Both the position numbers and the translations under genes were made by a program. This document shows, one piece after another, positions 48,061 to 55,651 of a stretch of 64,000 nt of DNA. Positions within the stretch are counted from its first letter, which is position 1. The number at the start of each line of letters is the position of its first letter. Below the pieces are notes generated by a model. That model did no database searches. It saw only the letters and a list, made by a program, of their open reading frames with translations, and was not told the origin of the DNA. The stretch is from contig NZ_AP024655.1 in assembly GCF_019977355.1 (NCBI RefSeq), positions 2,852,001 through 2,916,000 on the forward strand. The letters run 5' to 3'. This DNA comes from Arthrobacter sp. NicSoilB8. Its GTDB lineage: Bacteria; Actinomycetota; Actinomycetes; Actinomycetales; Micrococcaceae.

Positions 48061-49296
48061 CTATCTGCGCAGCGGGTTGAACGCCGCTATTTCCCGCGGC
48101 ATGGCACCGGTCACGATTTGCTCGGCAAGTAACCTGCCCGTCGCCGGTCCCAAAACCATCCCCCACATGCCGTGTCCGCCGGCCGCAAAAATTCTGTCCG
48201 AGGCCAGGCGGCCAACAACGGGCAGACCGTCGGGAGTGATCGGGCGGGAGCCCACCCACTCGTCGCGACGAGACGGCCAGTCGATGCCCCGCAGCAGCGG
48301 ACGAACGGCTCGCGCTACTGACTCAAGCCGGGCAGAATTCAGAGGCTCGTCCGGATCAAGGAACTCCATGGTTCCCGCGATCCGCAGCGCCCCCTGATAG
48401 GGCGTGCAGACAACCCGCTGTTCCGGAAAGTAGAGGGGTCCAGCCGGCAGACAATCGCCGTCGACGGTGAACGAGTAGCCCCGGCCGGCCTGGACGCCGA
48501 TTTTCAGCCCCCACCGAGTGGCCAGCCTGGGCAGCAAAGCGCCGGTGGCAAGGACGACGACGTCGGCCGTGAGCCGGTTGCCGTCGTCGGACGTCACGCT
48601 TGCCGACGACGGCCCGGCGTCAACGGAGCATACGGTGGCGCCGTCCATGATCTGGCCGCCGCAGGCTTTGAAGGCCCGGGCCAGGTCCCAGACGAAGTCA
48701 CCCGGATCAAGATAGCTCTGTCCGGATATCTCCAGGCCGTGCGCCACAGCGTCGGAGAGCACCGCCGGACGGTTCCCGTCGGCCAGGGTGCTGACACCGA
48801 TGCTCTGGCCCATGGCGTGGAGATGTTCCAGTTCCGTCCGGAACGCCGCGGCGGCCCCCGCGCTGCTGAAGCCTGCAACGTAGGGCGCCGCAATGACCGG
48901 TGAGGCAATGCCGTGCGCCTTGAGCTCGGCGAAGGACTCATCGACGGCCGTCGTGATGGGCTGGAGTGCTGACATGGTCTGCCGCCACGTCCGGGCGTTC
49001 ATGTTCGCGGCGAATCGCAGGAGGAATTTCCACAGCTGCGGGTCGAAACGCAGCGGCACGTGCAACGGGGCGTCCGGATCGGTCAGGCTTTGCAGGGCGT
49101 GCTTCCAGGCGCCCGGCTCCGCCAGGGGCATGACCAGGCCCGGGGTCACCCAGCCGGCGTTGCCCCAGCTCGCTCCGGCGGCCGGCCCGACTTTGTCCAA
49201 GACGGTGACGGATAGCCCCCGTTGCTGCAGGTGCCAGGCCGTCGACAGTCCAACGATGCCGGCGCCGACGACTATGGCCGATTGCGGTGTGTTCAT
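48061..49296 (-). CDS. DadA-like FAD-dependent D-amino acid dehydrogenase
   Basis: 411 residues from ATG 49296, with AGGGAG 7 bp upstream; ATG 49314 is less likely. FAD motif AIVVGAGIVGLSTAWHLQQRG, then VLDKVGPAAGASWGNAGWVTPGLVMPLAEPG, which is the DadA hallmark (S-x-GNAG). The C-terminal DEWVGSRPITPDGLPVVGRL and AAGGHGMWGMVLGPATG close the FAD site. DadA enzymes oxidise D-amino acids to 2-oxo acids at the membrane. It is the last gene of the ABC-importer operon (21 bp after the permease). With the genes across the divergent promoter, D-lysine or a related D-amino acid is the best substrate guess. Confidence 0.9.
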   Translation of the reverse strand: MNTPQSAIVVGAGIVGLSTAWHLQQRGLSVTVLDKVGPAAGASWGNAGWVTPGLVMPLAEPGAWKHALQSLTDPDAPLHVPLRFDPQLWKFLLRFAANMNARTWRQTMSALQPITTAVDESFAELKAHGIASPVIAAPYVAGFSSAGAAAAFRTELEHLHAMGQSIGVSTLADGNRPAVLSDAVAHGLEISGQSYLDPGDFVWDLARAFKACGGQIMDGATVCSVDAGPSSASVTSDDGNRLTADVVVLATGALLPRLATRWGLKIGVQAGRGYSFTVDGDCLPAGPLYFPEQRVVCTPYQGALRIAGTMEFLDPDEPLNSARLESVARAVRPLLRGIDWPSRRDEWVGSRPITPDGLPVVGRLASDRIFAAGGHGMWGMVLGPATGRLLAEQIVTGAMPREIAAFNPLRR

Positions 49297-49317
49297 CTGG
49301 TTGCTCCCTGTCATCGT

Positions 49318-49974
49318 CTACAGGTGCCGGCTCAGCATGCGTTCCGCGAAGACGGACAGCCACGTTGCGGGGATCGAGATGGCAGCGTAGAGCAGGCCGG
49401 CGACGATGAACACCGGCAGGTACTGGAACGTGGATGAGCCGATCGAGTACGCCTGGCTCATGAGTTCCGGGACGGCAACTGAATAGGCCAACGACGTCGC
49501 CTGAAACAGGAGTACGGCGAAACCCATCAGCGAAGGAAGGGCAATGCGCAATCCCTGCGGGATGACCACGAACCTCAGGCAGTCCCGGTAGCTCATGCCC
49601 AACGCATGGGACCCCTCGACTTCACCCGGCGGCACCGACTGGATGCCGCCGCGGATCAGCTCGGCACTGTAGGCCGCCGTCGTCCAGGTCAGGGCCAAAC
49701 ATGCCGAGGCCATGGAGCTGAGGGTGATCTCGGCGTTCGGCAGGCCGTAGTACATCAGCTGCAGGAGGACCAGAGCCGGCGCGCCGCGGCCCACTTCGAC
49801 GAAGAACACCGAGAGATAGCGGAACGTTTTGTTGCGGGCGGTCACGCCGAAGGAGAAGACCAGCCCCAGGGGCAGTCCAAAGGCCAGGCTCAGGAGCGTC
49901 AGGGTGAGGCTGACTTTGAGTCCGTCAAAGAGTGTCGGCCCGTATTGGATTGCGACATCGACCAGGTTGTTCAT
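49318..49974 (-). CDS. polar amino acid ABC transporter permease (HisM-type)
   Basis: 218 residues from ATG 49974, overlapping the preceding permease stop (ATGA). About five membrane helices. The EAA-type loop for ATPase docking is EVEGSHALGMSYRDCLRFVVIPQGLRIALP. GLKVSLTLTLLSLAFGLPLGLV at the N-terminus is typical of the His/Glu/Gln permease family. It pairs with the permease at 49971 as a heterodimer, with the ATPase at 50613 and the binding protein at 52424. Confidence 0.93.
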   Translation of the reverse strand: MNNLVDVAIQYGPTLFDGLKVSLTLTLLSLAFGLPLGLVFSFGVTARNKTFRYLSVFFVEVGRGAPALVLLQLMYYGLPNAEITLSSMASACLALTWTTAAYSAELIRGGIQSVPPGEVEGSHALGMSYRDCLRFVVIPQGLRIALPSLMGFAVLLFQATSLAYSVAVPELMSQAYSIGSSTFQYLPVFIVAGLLYAAISIPATWLSVFAERMLSRHL

Positions 49975-50609
49975 CGGGCCACCGCCTTCCGCATCTTGAT
50001 GTCAAGGTGCCTCGAGAGCAGTCCCAGCGGAACGCTCAATAGTATGTAGACACCGGCAGCCACGAAGAACACCATGATGCCTTCGCCGGACTGCCGGGCG
50101 TATTGGCTGGACATGAAGACGATCTCGGCCACGCCGATGGACGAGGCGATGGAGGAATCCTTGAGCAGCCCGATGGCAAACGTCGTGTAGGCCGGAACGA
50201 CGGCCCGCGCCGTTTGCGGGCCGATGATGAGGCTCCAGACCGTGGCCCGGTGAAAGCCCAGCGCCGAGCTGGCCTCCCACTGGCCCTTGGGAATTGACGA
50301 GATGGCGCCACGGAAGATCTCTGCGAGATAGGCAGCGGCCACGACGCCAAGGCCCAGGACACCGGCCTGCAATGCCGTGAGCCGGATGGCGCCGACAGAG
50401 ACGCCGTAATACAGAATGAAGAGCCACACCACGGGCGGGACCCCTCGCAACAGGTCAACCAGCCCGCGCGACATCAGCCAGACTAGCCGGTTGCGGCTGC
50501 GCAGCCCGGCAACGATGGGCAGTGCGACAACCGTCCCGATCAACAGGGCCAGAACTGTCACGAGGACTGTGAGCGGCAAGCCGATGGCGATGGCCCGGAT
50601 CATCTCCAT
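49971..50609 (-). CDS. polar amino acid ABC transporter permease (GlnP-type)
   Basis: 212 residues from ATG 50609, 3 bp after the ATPase stop. Same family as its partner at 49318: membrane helices starting GLPLTVLVTVLALLIGTVVALPIV, GLVDLLRGVPPVVWLFILYYG, AAYLAEIFRGAISSIPKGQWEAS, and docking loop WEASSALGFHRATVWSLIIGPQTAR. It forms half of the membrane channel for a polar or cationic amino acid. Confidence 0.93.
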   Translation of the reverse strand: MEMIRAIAIGLPLTVLVTVLALLIGTVVALPIVAGLRSRNRLVWLMSRGLVDLLRGVPPVVWLFILYYGVSVGAIRLTALQAGVLGLGVVAAAYLAEIFRGAISSIPKGQWEASSALGFHRATVWSLIIGPQTARAVVPAYTTFAIGLLKDSSIASSIGVAEIVFMSSQYARQSGEGIMVFFVAAGVYILLSVPLGLLSRHLDIKMRKAVAR

Positions 50610-50612
50610 GGC

Positions 50613-51398
50613 TCAGCGCTCCAGCACGGCGCGGAGGAACCGGCGCGTGCGGTCATGCTGGGGATCCTGCAGTATCTGTCCGGGCTCGCCCTTCTCGATG
50701 ATCCCGCCGTCGGCCATCACCACGAGTTCGTCGGCAACATTTCCCGCGAACGCCATCTCGTGGGTCACCACCACCATCGTCATGCCGGTGGACGCGAGCT
50801 CTTTCATGACCTCGAGCACCTCAACCCCCACTTCGGGATCCAGCGCCGAGGTCGGCTCGTCAAACAACATCACCCGCGGGCCAAGAGCCAGCGCCCGGGC
50901 AATGGCGATGCGCTGTTGCTGGCCGCCGGAACACCGCGACGGATATTGGTCCGCCTTGTCGGCCAGGCCCATGCGCCTCAGCAGCTCCATGGACTTCTCG
51001 TTGGCCTCTTCGCGGCCGCGTCCAAGGACCCGTTCCTGGGGCAAACTGATGTTCTTCAGGACCGTCATGTGCGGAAAGAGGTTGAAATGCTGGAAAACCA
51101 TGCCGGCGCTGCGTCGCAGGGCTGCCAGATTCTTGGGATTGGGCTTCCTGCCGGCGTTGATGCGATGCCCATCAATCTCGATTTCACCGCTGTCCGGCTG
51201 CTCCAACAGATTCATGCACCGCAGAACGGTGCTCTTCCCGGCGCCGCTGGGCCCGATCATGGCCGTGACGGATCCCTCCGGCACGGACAAAGAGACGTCA
51301 CGGAGCACCACGTTCGAACCGTAGGCCTTGGCAAGATTCTTCACCTGGACCACGGGCGTTCCGGTCCGGGTAGTGGGTTCAATCATCGGTTGTTCCAT
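50613..51398 (-). CDS. polar amino acid ABC transporter ATPase (GlnQ-type)
   Basis: 261 residues from ATG 51398, overlapping the 3' end of the cyclodeaminase-family gene by 16 bp; ATG 51386 is possible. Walker A GPSGAGKST, Q loop VFQHFNLFPHMTVLKNI, signature CSGGQQQR, Walker B VMLFDEPTSALDPE and H loop VVVTHEMAFA are all intact. VFQHFNLFPH and DEPTSALDPE are typical of the HisP/GlnQ group for amino acids. It energises import through the two permeases that follow. Confidence 0.95.
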   Translation of the reverse strand: MEQPMIEPTTRTGTPVVQVKNLAKAYGSNVVLRDVSLSVPEGSVTAMIGPSGAGKSTVLRCMNLLEQPDSGEIEIDGHRINAGRKPNPKNLAALRRSAGMVFQHFNLFPHMTVLKNISLPQERVLGRGREEANEKSMELLRRMGLADKADQYPSRCSGGQQQRIAIARALALGPRVMLFDEPTSALDPEVGVEVLEVMKELASTGMTMVVVTHEMAFAGNVADELVVMADGGIIEKGEPGQILQDPQHDRTRRFLRAVLER

Positions 51399-52372
51399 TT
51401 CTCATAGTCGTGCCGGGGGCAGGCTTCATAGAGGGCGGTGGCGACCGCAAGGTCCTCCCACGGCATGCCGGTGGTCTTGAAGACGGCCGGACGGCCCGCG
51501 GCCACCTCCCGGCGTTTCAAAACAAGGTCGGCCAGGGTGACCAGGTGTGACGGCCCGGCGATGGCGCCTGATTCCAGGGCCTGGATGATGTCTCCGGCCT
51601 CCCGCGTGGCGGAATCCCTGGACTCCACGCACACCGTGGCCCTGGCCAGAAGCGCGTCATCGAGTTCGCGGTGCTCCCTGTCATGGGACCCGATGGCCAC
51701 CACGACGGCGGATTCCTTCACCAGGGCGCCGTCAAAGAGGGCAGTCGGCGACGCCGTCGCGCAAATGACGAGATCGGCCTTCCGTACGGCTTCCGGACAG
51801 GCGACGGCGGCAGGCAGGCCGAGTCCTTCGGCGTTTTTCACAAGCCGCTCCGCTGCTTCCGCGTTGCGGCCGACGATGTCAACGCTGTCCAGTTCAAAGA
51901 TTTCGGCAAATGCCTCGATGTGGGCCCACGCCTGCACCCCTGTGCCGAACACGACGAGACGCTTAGGTCCGGGCGACGCCAGGAGCTTGGCCCCCATCAC
52001 CGAAACGGAGGACGTCCGCAGTTCGGTCAACGCGACGCCATCGAGCACGGCCAGCGGCCGCTGGTCGTCGCCGCCGAACAGCGCGTAGAGTCCCTGGATC
52101 ACCGGAGACGCGGACGCTGCGTTGCCCGGCGTGATGGTCAGGAGTTTGGTGCCGACGTACTGGCCATGGCTCGCCGGCATCTGCATGAACGTTCCGCTGC
52201 CAGTTTCCACCCGGGTCCTTGGTGCGCTCGTTTCGGGATCGAACCCGGAGGCCAGGACCGATTCCATGGCGGCCACGGCCTCGAGCGCCGTCAGTGCCGA
52301 CGCGATGGCAGCGCCGTCGAGGAAGGCGGGTGCCGACCGTTGAGGCAAGGTAGGGGTGGCAGGTGAATCCAT
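51383..52372 (-). CDS. ornithine cyclodeaminase/mu-crystallin family protein (ketimine reductase candidate)
   Basis: 329 residues from ATG 52372. Substrate residues GTFMQMPA and GTKLLTITPGN (Lys), TELRTSSVSVMGAKLL (Arg), cofactor motif RLVVFGTGVQAWAHIEAF and VGRNAEAAERL identify the family. It contains ornithine and lysine cyclodeaminases and NAD(P)H-dependent reductases of cyclic ketimines such as delta1-piperideine-2-carboxylate (mu-crystallin). Next to a D-amino acid dehydrogenase, and opposite a pipecolate-oxidase-like gene, reduction of piperideine-2-carboxylate to L-pipecolate is the best reading. A direct lysine cyclodeaminase would serve the same entry point. Confidence 0.9.
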   Translation of the reverse strand: MDSPATPTLPQRSAPAFLDGAAIASALTALEAVAAMESVLASGFDPETSAPRTRVETGSGTFMQMPASHGQYVGTKLLTITPGNAASASPVIQGLYALFGGDDQRPLAVLDGVALTELRTSSVSVMGAKLLASPGPKRLVVFGTGVQAWAHIEAFAEIFELDSVDIVGRNAEAAERLVKNAEGLGLPAAVACPEAVRKADLVICATASPTALFDGALVKESAVVVAIGSHDREHRELDDALLARATVCVESRDSATREAGDIIQALESGAIAGPSHLVTLADLVLKRREVAAGRPAVFKTTGMPWEDLAVATALYEACPRHDYEKWNNR

Positions 52373-52423
52373 GGAATCGGTTTCCTTTGCTCGCGGTGCC
52401 GGAACGGTGTATGGGAGACGTTC

Positions 52424-53269
52424 CTACTTCACCAGGCGGGGTTCACCGGTCTCGACAGCCGACTCGGGCAGGCCATACGACTTCACGATCTCCGCGATCT
52501 TGCCGCTGGACTTCATGGCTGCGATGGAGGAATCCACGGCCTTGGTCATGTCGGCGTTGTCCTTGCCGATCGGGAAACCGATCTGGGCAGGCTCCTTGGA
52601 GGCAATGACGCGGGCGTCGGCGCTGGCGCCTGCAACCTTGTATTTGGCATCGGACTTGTACATCTGGACGGCGGAGCCGAATCCGTCGATGCCAGCCTGA
52701 ATGCGTCCGGCCTTGAGGTCTGCCTGCATCTCCACGGCGCTGGGGTAGATGGTCAGATTGGCGCCCATGACCTTCTTCATGTCCGGCACCCAGAGGTAGC
52801 CGTCGACGGTGCCTACCTTCATACTCTCGAGCTCCTTAATGTCCTTGACCCCGCTCTCGGAAATGATCCCCATCTCGTCGGTGTAGACCGGAGCCGACAG
52901 GCTGACGATGTCGGCCCGGACGGCGGTGCGGTAGTAGCAGCCGATGGCGACGTCGGCGCGCCCGCTCTGGACGGCCGGGATGGTCCCGGCGTAGGACGTC
53001 GCCTCGACCTTGATGTCGAGGCAGTTCTTGGCGGCGAACTCCTTGATGATGTCGGCGTCGACACCGGTGAGTTTGCCGTCCTTATCGGACGAGAACGGGG
53101 GGAACTCGGGGGCGGCAACGGTCAGGAAGCCGGCGGAGATCGTCTTGAAGGTTGATGCCGGCTGGCAGCCCTTGGCAACGGAGCTCTCGGCGGTGCCGCC
53201 GCAGGCGGACAGGGAGAGCGCCAGCAGGGCAATTGATGTGCCGCCCACCAAGATTTTGCGAGTGTTCAT
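52424..53269 (-). CDS. amino acid ABC transporter substrate-binding lipoprotein
   Basis: 281 residues from ATG 53269, with AGGGGAT upstream. Signal sequence with lipobox LSLSAC (Cys23) anchors it to the outer membrane face. The fold is the SBP_bac_3 (cluster F) type: FKTISAGFLTVAAPEFPPFS, TGVDADIIKEFAAKN, VQSGRADVAIGCYYRTAVRADIVSLSAPVYTDEMG and GKDNADMTKAVDSSIAAM. The ligand-binding Arg/Asp region AIGCYYRTA departs from the usual GMTITPER, so the ligand may not be a standard L-amino acid. It is the first gene of the minus operon and its promoter faces gntR. Confidence 0.93.
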   Translation of the reverse strand: MNTRKILVGGTSIALLALSLSACGGTAESSVAKGCQPASTFKTISAGFLTVAAPEFPPFSSDKDGKLTGVDADIIKEFAAKNCLDIKVEATSYAGTIPAVQSGRADVAIGCYYRTAVRADIVSLSAPVYTDEMGIISESGVKDIKELESMKVGTVDGYLWVPDMKKVMGANLTIYPSAVEMQADLKAGRIQAGIDGFGSAVQMYKSDAKYKVAGASADARVIASKEPAQIGFPIGKDNADMTKAVDSSIAAMKSSGKIAEIVKSYGLPESAVETGEPRLVK

Positions 53270-53355
53270 GATGATCCCCTTTGATCAGAGCTGAAGTTTG
53301 TTCGGTGTCCGACGGTTCGATGCACATCGGCGTAATTGGTGATGTATGACACACT

Positions 53356-53401
53356 ATCGATTGTCGATTACCAATCTCCATGCATTACCCATGGATGTCA
53401 A
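53356..53401 (-). promoter_or_regulatory. importer-operon promoter with candidate GntR operator
   Basis: On the minus strand, TTGACA (53401-53396) and GAGATT (53378-53373) are separated by 17 bp. Immediately downstream, at the expected +1, lies the perfect dyad ATCGA-TTG-TCGAT (53356-53368). The words ACTATCG and ATTACC here recur at the second promoter near 54320. Regulation by the GntR at 53519 is inference. Confidence 0.6.
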
Positions 53402-53518
53402 GCACTAAAATCGTCGCGGGATTGTGTGGAAAGAAGTCGGAAATCGTCACAGCCTTTCGCGGCGGCATGCGCGTTGTGACTTAGTGTTAGCCGTGAGGAC
53501 CACCGTCTGAGGAGCGAA

Positions 53519-54184
53519 ATGCAGGAACAGCGAATTGCCGTTGCGGGGATATCTGAACTGGGCGAAGGTCGCGTCACCCTCAAGGACGAGGCCACCTCCA
53601 TAGTCCGGCACGCCCTCATGTCCGGCGACATGCAGCCCGGCAAGATCTACTCAGCCAACGCTCTGGCCACCCAGCTGGGCGTCTCCAACAGCCCGGTCCG
53701 CGAGGCCATGATGGCCCTGAGCGAGAAGGGCCTTCTTGAAGTGGTGCGGAACCGCGGCTTCCGGGTCGTGGAGATGACCCCGAAGGACCAAAAAGAGGTC
53801 TATGACCTCCGCCTGCTGATCGAGGTGACCGCAGTGGGCCGGGTCGCCGAACAAGGCGTCTCCCCCGCCGAGGCCGCGCGGCTCACCGAACTGGCGGAAG
53901 CCGCGCTTGCGTCAGCCAAGCCAGAGAGCATGGTCGACTACCTAGAGCATGACCAGCAGTTTCACCTGGCGATCGTCGAACTGCTGGGGAACACGCGAAT
54001 GACGAAGATCATTGAAAACCTTCGGGACCAGAGCCGGATCAGCGGCTCCTACCATCTGGCCGAACGCGGGCTGCTTGCCACCAGCGCCGCCGAGCACGGC
54101 CCCATCCTGGCCGCCCTGATTGCCGGCGACCGAAAGCTGGTTGAGTCCCTCATGGTCGAGCACCTCAGCTACGCGCTCCCCTAG
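53519..54184 (+). CDS. GntR/FCD-family regulator of the lysine/pipecolate locus
   Basis: 221 residues from ATG 53519, with GAGGAG 5 bp upstream. Winged HTH: LKDEATSIVRHALMSGDMQPGKIYSANALATQLGVSNSPVREAMMALSEKGLLEVVRNRGFRV, the FadR-type domain. The C-terminal FCD domain has the metal/ligand residues in YLEHDQQFHLAIVELLGN (Asp, His), AAEHGPILAAL (His) and VEHLSY (His). FCD regulators respond to organic acids and usually repress. It sits between the two divergent operons and can control both; both promoters contain palindromes at the presumed start of transcription. Confidence 0.93.
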   Translation: MQEQRIAVAGISELGEGRVTLKDEATSIVRHALMSGDMQPGKIYSANALATQLGVSNSPVREAMMALSEKGLLEVVRNRGFRVVEMTPKDQKEVYDLRLLIEVTAVGRVAEQGVSPAEAARLTELAEAALASAKPESMVDYLEHDQQFHLAIVELLGNTRMTKIIENLRDQSRISGSYHLAERGLLATSAAEHGPILAALIAGDRKLVESLMVEHLSYALP

Positions 54185-54277
54185 CCGGGAACACCAGGCC
54201 GTTCCGGCTGACCCCTCGGCGCCTCCCCTCCCCGCCCGGCGCTGCGTGCCCGCGGGAGAATCCGTGGAACATTTTGC

Positions 54278-54320
54278 TTGACGTAGATCACATCGGACCC
54301 CAAGATGGTTATATATAACC
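54278..54320 (+). promoter_or_regulatory. catabolic-operon promoter with palindrome
   Basis: TTGACG (54278-54283) is 17 bp from CAAGAT (54301-54306), followed at once by the perfect 14-bp palindrome GGTTATATATAACC (54307-54320). ATTACCGATAGT follows (from 54322). The geometry copies the importer promoter at 53356-53401: a -35, 17 bp, a poor -10, then a dyad over +1. The dyads themselves differ in sequence. Confidence 0.6.
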
Positions 54321-54384
54321 CATTACCGATAGTTGATACCCACAGAGCGGTGGGTATGCTTCCGCAACTGAGACAGGACGATCA

Positions 54385-55575
54385 ATGTCAAATGTGGTCT
54401 CGCTCCAGCTTCCTCCCGGAACCCAACAGCCGTCGCACGCGGCCGTCGTCATCATCGGCGGCGGCATCATGGGGACCAGCATCGCGTTCCATCTGGCCGA
54501 AGCGGGCGTTCGCAATATTGTCCTCGTAGACCGGTCCGATCTGGGCGCAGGATCGTCCTCCAAGCCCCTTGGCGGGGTGAGGGCTACGTTTTCGGATCCG
54601 GCCAATATTGTCCTGGGCCGGCGCAGCCTGCGCGCCTTTGAGGACTTCGGCCAGCGGTTCGCCACGGACATCGGCCTGCGCAAGGTCGGCTACCTGTTCC
54701 TGTGCCGCAGCGAATCCGAAATCCTGGACTGCGAGCGCAGCACCGCCATCCAAAACGGCCTTGGCAGCACCAGCCGAATGATTTCGCCCGCAGAGGCAGT
54801 GGAAATCAACCCGTTCCTGCGCCGGGAAGCCCTCGTTGGCGCGTCCTTCTCACCGGAGGATGGATTTGCCGAACCGGGGAAGGTCGTCCAGGCCTATGCC
54901 GACGCGGCCGCCGCACTGGGCGTATGCATTCTTGAGCACACGGAGGTCATGGATGTGGCCGCTTCAGGCGGAAGCATCAGTTCAGTGACCACCAACCGCG
55001 GCACCATCACCACCGATGCCGTCATCTGCTGTGCCGGCGCCTGGTCGCAGCGCGTGGGCGACATGGTCAACGTGAGCCTGCCGGTGGTTCCGGTGCGGCG
55101 GCAGATCGGCATGACCCGTCAGATGAGTTCACCCATGCCTACAGTGCCGTTCACGCTGGACCTGTCGACCACGCTGTACTTCCACAACTACCGCAACGGC
55201 ATGCTCCTTGGGATTTCGAACTCCAACCAGGAGCCTGGGTTCGCCCGTGACTTCACCCATGAATGGCTGCCGGAGTTCAACGCGGCTGCCCGCGTGTGTG
55301 CCCCGGCTTTGGAGGCTCCGGAGCTGGAGTGCGGCTGGGCCGGACTGTATGAGAACACGCCGGACCACAATGCACTCATCGGTGCGTCCAGCTCAGTAGG
55401 CGGTTTCTACTACGCCACGGGATTCTCCGGCCACGGCTTCCTGCAGGGCCCTGCCGTCGGCGAACTCGTCCGGGACCTGTACCTGGACCGGGAATCCTTC
55501 TTGGACCACACGTCATTCTCCGCCGAACGCTTCCACGCGGCCGACCAGCTCATTCAAGAAGTGCACATCATCTAG
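54385..55575 (+). CDS. FAD-dependent amine oxidoreductase, pipecolate/sarcosine-oxidase-like
   Basis: 396 residues from ATG 54385. FAD motif AAVVIIGGGIMGTSIAFHLAEAG (about 20-42), VDRSDLGAGSSSKPLGGVRATF, and the C-terminal CGWAGLYENTPDHNALIG then GFYYATGFSGHGFLQGPAVGEL, as in the DAO/sarcosine oxidase group. It lacks the covalent-flavin Cys site of sarcosine oxidases where I would expect it, but that needs an alignment. First gene of the plus-strand catabolic operon. By context it should oxidise L-pipecolate to delta1-piperideine-6-carboxylate, the step called AmaA in Pseudomonas. Substrate assignment is inference. Confidence 0.88.
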   Translation: MSNVVSLQLPPGTQQPSHAAVVIIGGGIMGTSIAFHLAEAGVRNIVLVDRSDLGAGSSSKPLGGVRATFSDPANIVLGRRSLRAFEDFGQRFATDIGLRKVGYLFLCRSESEILDCERSTAIQNGLGSTSRMISPAEAVEINPFLRREALVGASFSPEDGFAEPGKVVQAYADAAAALGVCILEHTEVMDVAASGGSISSVTTNRGTITTDAVICCAGAWSQRVGDMVNVSLPVVPVRRQIGMTRQMSSPMPTVPFTLDLSTTLYFHNYRNGMLLGISNSNQEPGFARDFTHEWLPEFNAAARVCAPALEAPELECGWAGLYENTPDHNALIGASSSVGGFYYATGFSGHGFLQGPAVGELVRDLYLDRESFLDHTSFSAERFHAADQLIQEVHII

Positions 55576-55651
55576 TGCGGAACGATCTAGAGCAGAACGC
55601 CCCGCGCCGCATCGTCCACTCAACAGCAATGACCGTGAAAGGAACCACGCC

